Positions 1 to 5,995 of a stretch of DNA of 49,918 bases are shown piece after piece. The position numbers and the translations under genes are program-made. The notes beneath the pieces were generated by a model. That model made no database searches, was not told where the DNA came from, and saw nothing but the letters and a program-made list of their open reading frames with translations. The stretch is from an uncultured Acetatifactor sp. (GTDB lineage Bacteria > Bacillota > Clostridia > Lachnospirales > Lachnospiraceae): the NCBI GenBank assembly GCA_910586485.1, contig CAJUIA010000031.1:1-49918 (forward strand), in the 5' to 3' direction. Position 1 is the stretch's first letter; every line of letters starts with the position of its first letter.

Positions 1-83
1 TCTTGCTTTTTGATGCCGGCTTTCATCTTTTCCTCCATAGTATGTATCAATTCATCATAAAATCATTCATTGTCAAATATAAA

Positions 84-290
84 TTATCTTTTATCTTTCC
101 AAAAGATCAAATACATTTGTGTAACACATTCCATCATACCCAACAAAATATGCATTAAGAAAAACACTCTAATTAAAATGAGCCATTTTATAGCTGATGC
201 TGGAACAATCAGGGCTAAAAATACATATACGATCAATATTATCATATAAATAATTTCCACCATAACATAGTATGAAATATTGGACAACAA
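84..290 (-). CDS. Possible small hydrophobic protein (doubtful)
   Basis: A 68-codon frame read leftwards from a TTG codon; an internal ATG lies nine codons later. Nearly the whole product is hydrophobic, with two likely membrane segments (about residues 10-33 and 38-55) and a short basic end (WKDKR). I see no ribosome binding site before either start and recognise no family. It may be a remnant of a larger membrane protein or a chance frame in AT-rich DNA. The first 83 bases of the window hold nothing I can interpret. Confidence 0.2.
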   Translation of the reverse strand: MLSNISYYVMVEIIYMIILIVYVFLALIVPASAIKWLILIRVFFLMHILLGMMECVTQMYLIFWKDKR

Positions 291-309
291 GACCGGAATT
301 CAAACGCAT

Positions 310-1239
310 TTATTCCCCAGAGACGGTCTTCTCCGCCATCATAAAGTAAACGCAGACCTTATAGCCCGCATAGCCATACAGATGGTCCAAACCCGTATAG
401 GTATAGCTCAAATATGCCTCTTCCATACCGGCTTCCTTCAGACAGCCGGTTCCGATGGTTACCAGATTCACTGCCACATGCCTCCCGCGCCAGGAACGCC
501 GGACCACCGTACAGCCCACGCTGCCCAGGCGTTCCTTCCTGCTCTCCGCTCCCACGATCAGCGCGCCCACAACCTCTTCACCGGCAACCGCGATCAGAAC
601 TCTCGTATCGGAGCCGCCGTACAGCCCTTCTTCCCGGTAATATCCTGTAAACTCGGAAAACCCATCCTGAACGCACGCACATACCCCGCCAATATCCGCC
701 GGGACCGCCCATCTGTATGTAACTCCTTCTACAGTATCTCCCACCTTCAGGTCATCCCGGTTAAACCTGCTCAGCGGAAACCTCATATCAAAACAGTCGC
801 ATTCCCAGCTGTGTATATATCCTCTTTTGGTAAAGAAATCCTCCGCCCTGCCGTCCACCTCAGGATACAGCTCTACATTTTCCGCTTTAGAACGGTTCCG
901 GCAAGTGGGTACTCCCGGCATGATATAGTCAAATCCGACGCCCACAATAATCTTATCATATCCCCGATCTGCAATCATCCGCTCCGAGCGCTCCAACAGA
1001 CTTGTTCCGATCCCCCGGCCCCGGTGCTCCCCGTCAACGCACAGCAGAAGAATCGTATTTTGATTGATCACAGATGCACCGATTAGTTTATCCTGCCCGT
1101 CCTGCTGTTCCATGATAGTATTGCCGGCATTGCTCAGAATCCCCATTACCGTTTCCTGATCCCGCACAATAAATGGCAAACTACGTCGGTACAGCTTATA
1201 TAATTCCTCATGTCGTTCTTTATTCAGCGCTTCCTTCAT
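310..1239 (-). CDS. Tandem GNAT-family N-acetyltransferase
   Basis: A 309-residue protein with two GNAT-like halves. The first half carries the acetyl-CoA pyrophosphate loop as HRGRGIGTSLLERSE (about residues 72-86), the classic R/Q-x-x-G-x-G/A pattern. The second half (about 170-305) has the same fold order with a weaker loop (RRSWRGRHVAVNLV). Such proteins transfer an acetyl group from acetyl-CoA to a small-molecule or protein amine; the substrate cannot be read from sequence. The start codon overlaps the stop of the upstream Nudix-GNAT gene by four bases (ATGA), so the two are probably translated in a coupled way from one mRNA. Confidence 0.85.
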   Translation of the reverse strand: MKEALNKERHEELYKLYRRSLPFIVRDQETVMGILSNAGNTIMEQQDGQDKLIGASVINQNTILLLCVDGEHRGRGIGTSLLERSERMIADRGYDKIIVGVGFDYIMPGVPTCRNRSKAENVELYPEVDGRAEDFFTKRGYIHSWECDCFDMRFPLSRFNRDDLKVGDTVEGVTYRWAVPADIGGVCACVQDGFSEFTGYYREEGLYGGSDTRVLIAVAGEEVVGALIVGAESRKERLGSVGCTVVRRSWRGRHVAVNLVTIGTGCLKEAGMEEAYLSYTYTGLDHLYGYAGYKVCVYFMMAEKTVSGE

Positions 1240-2288
1240 GTATCTGCCTCCCCGCTCCGGCTGACCTCTGTTCCATTCTCCTGCTTCCGCAGGTAAAATC
1301 TCTGCTCCGGATAATTTTCTTCAAAAAAGCAGAGTTCTCCTTCTTCAAATCCCAGCCTTTTGTAAAATGCCCTGGCCGCGGCCCCTCTCTCGTCCTCTTC
1401 CCGGAAGGTTTCCACCACCACCGGGCGCTCCCTGTCCATCTTTTCCAGCATCATCCCCACCATGCGGGCACCGATTCCTTTCCTCCGAAAACCCGGATGC
1501 ACCGCCAGACAGCACAGCATGTTTTGCTTTACGGAAAACAAAAGGATTCCTACTACCATATTTCCAAACAGGGCGCAGACGGCAGTTCCCCGGCTCATAT
1601 GCTTTTCCACGGTCTCCCGGTATGCTTCCAGTTTTTCCTCCGTCTCCAGTCCCGGAAAATTTTCTCTCACCACCTCAACCAGGCTCATCCAGGAGGCCAG
1701 GCGGCGCTTACCGGCATATTCGAAATAAATCGGCGTTTCCTCATTTCCCTCCCGATATTGCCGATACCACTGCTTCATGTCAAACAGCCTGTCCAGAAAC
1801 CAGTAAGGGATAAAGGTGCCTTCCTCCTGCATCCTCAGCACCTCCTCCTTATCTGCCCATTTGGCTCTCTGTACCTCTGTTTCCTGCAGTATCAGCTCCG
1901 AAAGCTCTACATCCTTTCTGACCAGATAATAATCGTCAAACCCGTTGGGAAATGTGATTGAAAAATCAGGCCGCACGTTGGACAGGTCCAGTTTCAGCCC
2001 CAGTTCCTCATATACCTCCCGCTCCGCCGCCTGGCTGCTGGTATCCCCGGCGATGGCCGAGCCGCCCACCGTCAGATCCCACATATTATTCCAATTATCT
2101 TTAAAGGGCTGACGCTGCTGGATCAACAGCTGGTTTTTACTGTTGAAGATGCACACATGTACCACCAGATGATATTGACCCTCCGGAAGTGTTTCCCCTC
2201 TTTTGTGCAGCTTCCCGGTCTTCACCCGGTCCTTGTCATAAACGTCCCACAGTTCTTCCTTCTTTTCCTGTACAATGACTTTTTCCAT
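1236..2288 (-). CDS. Nudix hydrolase fused to GNAT acetyltransferase
   Basis: A 350-residue two-domain protein. Residues about 10-170 form a Nudix domain of the isopentenyl-diphosphate-isomerase-like/YfcD group: it opens with ELWDVYDKDRVKTGKLHKRG and carries a Nudix box near residue 75 (GGSAIAGD then REVYEELGL). The first acidic residue of the box is Asp rather than Glu, a change known in this subgroup. Residues about 200-345 are a GNAT domain with HPGFRRKGIGARMVGMML as acetyl-CoA loop. Nudix enzymes split X-linked nucleoside diphosphates; GNATs acetylate amines. The fusion suggests linked substrates but these are unknown. It is the first gene of a two-gene unit with its own strong promoter. 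Confidence 0.85.
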   Translation of the reverse strand: MEKVIVQEKKEELWDVYDKDRVKTGKLHKRGETLPEGQYHLVVHVCIFNSKNQLLIQQRQPFKDNWNNMWDLTVGGSAIAGDTSSQAAEREVYEELGLKLDLSNVRPDFSITFPNGFDDYYLVRKDVELSELILQETEVQRAKWADKEEVLRMQEEGTFIPYWFLDRLFDMKQWYRQYREGNEETPIYFEYAGKRRLASWMSLVEVVRENFPGLETEEKLEAYRETVEKHMSRGTAVCALFGNMVVGILLFSVKQNMLCCLAVHPGFRRKGIGARMVGMMLEKMDRERPVVVETFREEDERGAAARAFYKRLGFEEGELCFFEENYPEQRFYLRKQENGTEVSRSGEADT

Positions 2289-2408
2289 TTCAGATGCCGC
2301 TCCTTTTTGTTTTTTATCGTTCTTCTCCAGCTACCGCCATGTCACGACCTGGCTGCGTGCATTTACGCCTCTTTTCACACTGCACATTATCGCAACTCCT
2401 CTAAAATC

Positions 2409-2436
2409 ACTATATCCGTTTGGCAAAAATTGTCAA
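2409..2436 (-). promoter_or_regulatory. Sigma-A promoter for the Nudix-GNAT unit
   Basis: On the minus strand TTGACA (2431-2436) is followed after 16 bases by TATAGT (2409-2414), about 120 bases upstream of the Nudix-GNAT start. Both boxes are near consensus. Confidence 0.75.
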
Positions 2437-2463
2437 CAAACTATAGTTATGGATATAAAAACT

Positions 2464-2501
2464 AAACGGGAAATCTGATTTTTTCAGATCACCCCGTTTT
2501 T
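2464..2501. terminator. Bidirectional terminator hairpin
   Basis: Arms ACGGG/CCCGT enclose a perfect ATCTGA/TCAGAT stem, with T runs on the plus side (2497-2501) and a T-rich tract on the minus side. It insulates the tRNA-Lys transcript from the downstream Nudix-GNAT promoter. Confidence 0.65.
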
Positions 2502-2510
2502 CTGCATAAT

Positions 2511-2550
2511 AAAAAGCCCCAAAACCCGCATGAATGCAAGCCCTAGGACT
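2511..2550 (-). terminator. Candidate terminator behind tRNA-Lys
   Basis: On the minus strand AGTCCT (2545-2550) can pair with GGGGCT (2515-2520) using two G-T wobbles, and a run of five T follows (2511-2515). It begins six bases beyond the tRNA 3' end. The stem is weak and the loop long, so the call is tentative. Confidence 0.4.
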
Positions 2551-2555
2551 TCACA

Positions 2556-2628
2556 TGCACCGCCAGGGGCTCGAACCCTGGACACCCTGATTAAGAGTCA
2601 GGTGCTCTACCAACTGAGCTAGCGGTGC
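2556..2628 (-). tRNA. tRNA-Lys (anticodon CTT)
   Basis: A complete 73-base cloverleaf: acceptor GCACCGC/GCGGTGC, D-arm GCTC/GAGC, anticodon stem CCTGA/TCAGG around loop CTCTTAA (anticodon CTT), T-arm CAGGG/CCCTG with TTCGAGC, discriminator A. The 3' CCA is not encoded. Confidence 0.97.
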
Positions 2629-2658
2629 GTCCGCTATGTCTTTCACAACGCAAGAGTT

Positions 2659-2687
2659 ATTATATTACATCATTTATGGAAATGCAA
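2659..2687 (-). promoter_or_regulatory. Promoter of tRNA-Lys
   Basis: Minus-strand TTGCAT (2682-2687), 17-base spacer, TATAAT (2659-2664). The predicted start lies about 24 bases before the tRNA 5' end. Confidence 0.8.
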
Positions 2688-2733
2688 GTCTTTTTTTAAA
2701 TTTTTTTAAGTTTTTTACGGCGCTTTATATCGC

Positions 2734-2991
2734 TTATTGCAGCAATGCCAATATATCTTCTGCACGGGAATTGGTCTGTGCCAGCATGGACTGGCTCCAC
2801 TGTGTCAAAATATTATTTTTGGAATGAACGACTACTTCATCTGCCACATCCAGATCGCGTATTCTCCCCTCCGCAGCCCGCGTATTCTCAACGATATTTT
2901 CATCTATTGCCATTCCGTGCTCCAAACGATTCTGCTGTGCACCGAATTGGATGCGGTAACGGCTTACCGTCTTGATTGCGTTTTCAATCAG
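2734..2991 (-). pseudogene. Flagellin C-terminal remnant
   Basis: The frame translates to a clear flagellin D0/D1 C-terminal domain: AIKTVSRYRIQFGAQQNRLE, then ENTRAAEGRIRDLDVADEVV, SKNNIL, QSMLAQTN and a terminal DILALLQ, matching the usual order in FliC/Hag proteins. Everything before this, including the N-terminal D0 helix and the variable middle, is missing; the preceding residues in frame do not resemble flagellin and the frame runs into the end of the next gene. A full flagellin has at least about 270 residues, here only about 85 remain. No ribosome binding site or promoter belongs to it. It is a relic of a flagellin gene, so the lineage once had, or elsewhere still has, flagella. Confidence 0.85.
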
Positions 2992-3032
2992 ATCAATTAC
3001 TGGTATTTCGCATAATATATTCGTTACCACCA

Positions 3033-3777
3033 TTAATAAACAGCAAGCGTGTCGCAAATAAATTGTTCATCACAATTTTCAAATACTATTTCACATAATA
3101 TGTTTTTATTTGCCAAAACTGCGCTCGTATATTCTATGCCATCATAACCATTATAAGAAAAACATTGCCATATTTTTTCTTCTCCGACTTGATGAATATT
3201 ATATAATTCAGATGTATAGCGTCTTCCAAATTCAAAATTTTTTTCATCGTTATTCAATACGATAAATACCAATACTTTAATTTTTGATGTTGGCGTTGAA
3301 TAGTTTGCCATGACCATATCACTGTTCGATGTAACGAAAGAAATGTCATCCGCGCAAGCTTTCAAAAATTCATTATTGAGCCAGCACAGTTTATCTTCTT
3401 CCAAATATTTTTGTGCGTCGTTCCACTGTAAAACTATTTCCGTTTCCTCTTTATAATTCGCCTTCATATCCGGATTCTTCCTTAAAAATATTATAGCTTC
3501 CATTTTCTTCTATGCTGCTGTTGCTGATTCCGCTAATAATATTACTATAAGTATATCCTCTTTCATTAAAAATAATATCTGCGGTTTGTCCTGTGGTTTC
3601 ACCTTCGGGCTTAAGATCGGCTTCATTCTCTATCATATCATTCATATTATTTAACACAGCATTGTCTTGCTGCAAGCTCTTGGTTTCTGCTGATGCCGTC
3701 GCCAGCACACCACACCCCGTATTATTCATTATGAATGCTATTGTACCCACAGCAAATAGGAATTTAAACTTCTTCAT
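3033..3777 (-). pseudogene. Frameshifted lipoprotein-like gene
   Basis: Two overlapping minus-strand frames fit end to end. The upstream one (3777 to 3451, 108 residues) begins MKKFKFLFAVGTIAF and has a lipoprotein-like signal with NTGC around residue 22, followed by a polar Gln/Asn/Glu-rich segment. The downstream one (3503 to 3033, 156 residues) has a globular composition but begins with residues that are merely the other-frame reading of the same bases. A single frameshift in 3451-3503 would join them into one exported protein of about 245 residues. I do not recognise the family. The ATG at 3777 has no ribosome binding site of its own; its first bases overlap the stop of a small upstream frame. 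Alternatively these are two short genes, but the second has no plausible start signal. Confidence 0.55.
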
Positions 3778-3878
3778 CTTATCACGTATAATCCAATCAT
3801 ATTAGGAAGTGATTGGATTTTTCCTTTCTCCCAGATTCTTCTGGGTAATTCAATCCCTGTGGAAGACGACAGTGCCAC
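3774..3878 (-). CDS. Small 34-residue frame coupled to lipoprotein-like gene
   Basis: A GTG start at 3878 is preceded by an excellent ribosome binding site (GGGAGG, minus strand 3887-3892, eight bases away). The frame runs 34 codons (starting MALSSSTGIELPRR) and its TGA overlaps the next gene's ATG as ATGA. Because that ATG lacks its own binding site, its translation likely depends on ribosomes finishing this frame. The coding part folds into two RNA hairpins: CCCAGA/TCTGGG around a four-base loop (3830-3845) and a perfect 10-base stem (3790-3819). The product resembles nothing I know. It may be a leader peptide or the tail of a decayed gene. Confidence 0.4.
   Translation of the reverse strand: MALSSSTGIELPRRIWEKGKIQSLPNMIGLYVIR
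3790..3822 (+). terminator. Perfect 10-bp hairpin with T run on plus strand
   Basis: AATCCAATCA (3790-3799) and TGATTGGATT (3810-3819) form a perfect stem with a 10-base loop; TTT follows on the plus strand. No plus-strand gene needs it, so it may act instead as a minus-strand mRNA fold inside the small frame upstream of the lipoprotein-like gene. Confidence 0.35.
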
Positions 3879-3922
3879 AAATTTTACCTCCCTGCTAATA
3901 CAAGACATTTGTTAGAGAACAC

Positions 3923-3962
3923 TAAGTATGAAACAAAATTGGATAATTTCATTTCATACTTA
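3923..3962. repeat. Perfect 11-bp inverted repeat
   Basis: TAAGTATGAAA (3923-3933) and TTTCATACTTA (3952-3962) are exact reverse complements with an 18-base loop, 12 bases past the stop of the secreted-protein gene. There is no T run on the minus strand, so it is either a weak terminator, an mRNA end stabiliser or a protein site. Confidence 0.5.
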
Positions 3963-3973
3963 ATGGTTAAAAA

Positions 3974-4495
3974 TCAAAAACTTGTATCATAAGACATTTC
4001 GCCGGTGGGATCACATCCTACATATTGTGATATATTATAGGTTCCCGTCGGTGTTTTAATCTGGGCTTCTATGCGATACTTAGAAACTCCTGTTACTTTA
4101 GCACTAGAATAGGTATTCACGCTGTATGAAATGCTACTATTATCGGGATCACCAAATCCATGATATGCAATTCCTTCTGTACACCACACATAAGTATTAT
4201 TAAAATGAAATGTTGCTACCAGCTCGGATCTCCAATCTAAATCTTTATTAGGCTTCAAATGCTCGTGACAAAAAATCTTGTTTTGTATATATTCCGTGGC
4301 ATATGTACTAATTTCGGAATCAACAGTATTGATGGTCTTTATAGTAACCCTTATATAACTCCCGTCGTCCAACTGGGCCTCATAAATGCCGTCAGCGCTA
4401 TTATAAAGATCTATTTCCTCAATATTTCTCAAAGTAATAACTCCGCTATTTTCCATTTCCTGTGCCGAAACAGATAAAACATTCGCCACTAACAT
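3974..4495 (-). CDS. Secreted hypothetical protein, N-terminus shortened
   Basis: A 173-residue frame. The first 12 residues (MLVANVLSVSAQ) look like the second half of a signal peptide ending in an AQ cleavage site, but there is no basic start and an in-frame stop lies three codons upstream, so the N-terminus seems to have been lost. The mature part is polar, with a Thr/Ser/Tyr-rich C-terminal half and three Cys (CHEH, WCTEG, GCDPTG). I do not recognise the family. No ribosome binding site precedes the ATG, and the TATACT box at 4514-4519 would give a leader of only about 12 bases. Two TTGCAGAAAA repeats identical to those before the LytTR gene lie just upstream, so it is, or was, a LytTR target. 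Confidence 0.5.
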   Translation of the reverse strand: MLVANVLSVSAQEMENSGVITLRNIEEIDLYNSADGIYEAQLDDGSYIRVTIKTINTVDSEISTYATEYIQNKIFCHEHLKPNKDLDWRSELVATFHFNNTYVWCTEGIAYHGFGDPDNSSISYSVNTYSSAKVTGVSKYRIEAQIKTPTGTYNISQYVGCDPTGEMSYDTSF

Positions 4496-4543
4496 CGTAC
4501 ATATTTATTTTATAGTATAACAAATCTTGTATTTCAATCACCT

Positions 4544-4573
4544 TTGCAGAAAATGAAACATCATTGCAGAAAA
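4544..4573 (-). promoter_or_regulatory. Paired LytTR-type sites before the secreted-protein gene
   Basis: TTGCAGAAAA occurs at 4544-4553 and 4564-4573 on the plus strand (TTTTCTGCAA towards the gene), 20 bases start to start, about two helical turns. A TATACT box (4514-4519) lies 24 bases closer to the gene with no recognisable -35 box, the usual architecture of an activator-dependent promoter of the LytTR class. Confidence 0.6.
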
Positions 4574-4634
4574 TATCCAAGGCATTAACTGCTCTGCATC
4601 GAACCAGCATTCATAATATTGTTTCAATATTCTT

Positions 4635-5360
4635 CTAAATTTTTCTTCGGAATGCAGTATATTTATCTTTAACATATGTATATCTGGCTTTAGGAATAAC
4701 CAAGGCGGTCCCATCCGTTAATACTGCTTGATACCGATCAACACTCATCAAATATTTTAAATTAACAAGATAACTTTGATGTATTCTTATAAAATCATTA
4801 TCCTGCAAAGCTGCTTCTATATTATTTAACGTATCGTATATGGTGTATACCTCCATTTTATCTTCCATTACATGAAATTCAAGTTTATGCAGTCTACTCT
4901 CAATGTATAACAATCTTTCCAACGCAATCTCTTTGGCGCCCTCATTAAAAATAAATGTCTTAGTTACGATCGTGTATTTCATTTTTTTTAAAATTGCATT
5001 AATACATTCATCCATCGAACTTTCAAAATTCTTACCACCTTTTAATAAATATCTTATTGCATCTACCTTATAACCTTCCAACGCATATTTTACAGATGCC
5101 GTCACAAAAACAATAAAGGCCTCTCTGTTTACTTCCCGAATTTTCTTCGCAATCATAATGCCATCAACTTCATCCATGTTAATATCCAAAAATATAATAG
5201 AGTATTGGAGCATACCTATACCCAATGATATAAATTTTCCTCCGGAACTAAATGTATCTATTTCAAAAACAATCCCCTTATTAAGCCCGAAGCCAGATAT
5301 AAGTTCTTTCAATTCATTTAAATCGTTGATTTCACTATCACATATAGCAATCTTAATCAT
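4635..5360 (-). CDS. LytTR-family response regulator (AgrA/ComE type), orphan
   Basis: A 241-residue cytoplasmic regulator. Residues 1-125 form a receiver domain with phosphoacceptor D59 (FLDINMD), switch Thr in FVTASV and the conserved Lys in YLLKGG. Residues about 135-238 are a LytTR DNA-binding domain, recognisable by LLYIESRLHKLEFH, FIRIHQSYLVNLKYL and LVIPKARYTYVKDKY. This family binds direct-repeat sites and usually works with a sensor kinase of the AgrC/ComD type; none is encoded here, so the partner is elsewhere or lost. A good ribosome binding site (AGGAG) lies eight bases upstream. Paired repeats before this gene, identical to those before the secreted-protein gene, point to autoregulation. 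Confidence 0.92.
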   Translation of the reverse strand: MIKIAICDSEINDLNELKELISGFGLNKGIVFEIDTFSSGGKFISLGIGMLQYSIIFLDINMDEVDGIMIAKKIREVNREAFIVFVTASVKYALEGYKVDAIRYLLKGGKNFESSMDECINAILKKMKYTIVTKTFIFNEGAKEIALERLLYIESRLHKLEFHVMEDKMEVYTIYDTLNNIEAALQDNDFIRIHQSYLVNLKYLMSVDRYQAVLTDGTALVIPKARYTYVKDKYTAFRRKI

Positions 5361-5557
5361 CCATTTTACTCCTGCCTCAGCACAGCATAATTATCATGGG
5401 CTTTTCATGCTTTTATTATTTTTCGCCACAAATCGCTGCAAAATCTATTTCTATCACACATTAATATTATACAGAAAATTTTTAATAATAAAAACCACTA
5501 AAGGTCATAATTATATAAATAAAATAATAAATTCATTTGAAAATTTTGTTAATATAA

Positions 5558-5587
5558 TTGCAGAAAACAGCCTGATTTTGCAGAAAA
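5558..5587 (-). promoter_or_regulatory. Paired LytTR-type sites before the LytTR gene
   Basis: TTGCAGAAAA at 5558-5567 and 5578-5587, again exactly 20 bases start to start and in the same orientation towards the gene as the pair at 4544-4573. They lie about 200 bases upstream of the LytTR start in a very AT-rich leader with several possible -10 boxes. Confidence 0.6.
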
Positions 5588-5639
5588 TGCCATTTAAAAA
5601 CCCTAAGAGAAGGTCTCACCTATAAAAGACTGCCCCTAT

Positions 5640-5792
5640 ATGACCAAAAAGCTGCACCAAAGGCTGATCATTACCAGCTCCCCCAAATATTCCGCTTATC
5701 AGAAGGAGATACGCAGGCTGAAAAACAGGATTACGGCACATAAATTTGTGGTTTCCGCACTGACTATCAGTTTATCACTAGGCAGAAGATGA
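5640..5792 (+). pseudogene. Possible transposase remnant
   Basis: A 50-codon plus-strand frame starting MTKKLHQRLIITSSPKYSAY and continuing QKEIRRLKNRI. The pattern of a hydrophobic strand followed by SPKYxxYQKxIR resembles a segment found in IS1634/IS4-like transposases, but it is too short to be sure. It has no ribosome binding site and ends in the gap before sbcC. The rest of 5361-5995 holds the LytTR sites, an inverted repeat and no other gene. Confidence 0.25.
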
Positions 5793-5854
5793 GAGGAATC
5801 TAATAAAGAAATAAAGACAGGGAATAAATTACTATATTTCATTTCTGAAACCAG

Positions 5855-5894
5855 AATCGCTGTAGCCCGCATAAACACTGGAGTTACAGCGATT
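5855..5894. repeat. 10-bp perfect inverted repeat at island edge
   Basis: AATCGCTGTA (5855-5864) and TACAGCGATT (5885-5894) are exact reverse complements separated by 20 bases. There is no T run. It marks the right border of the decayed island and could be a leftover end of a mobile element or a degenerate terminator. Confidence 0.4.
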
Positions 5895-5995
5895 CATCGC
5901 ATACTTCAATAAATATATCGGATATTTCGTATAATACATTAGGCATTCGATGGCAGCCCGAAATACCGGAAAAGCAAATGGCCGGCAGATCTTTT

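Noticed and set aside
280..1086. Long plus-strand frame opposite the double GNAT gene
   Set aside because: It is the antisense shadow of a gene with clear GNAT motifs, has no ribosome binding site and a composition typical of a reverse frame.
2556..2628. tRNA-Lys as the attachment site of the neighbouring island
   Set aside because: The island lies on the 5' side of the tRNA gene, whereas integration usually uses the 3' end; no duplicated tRNA end or integrase was seen.
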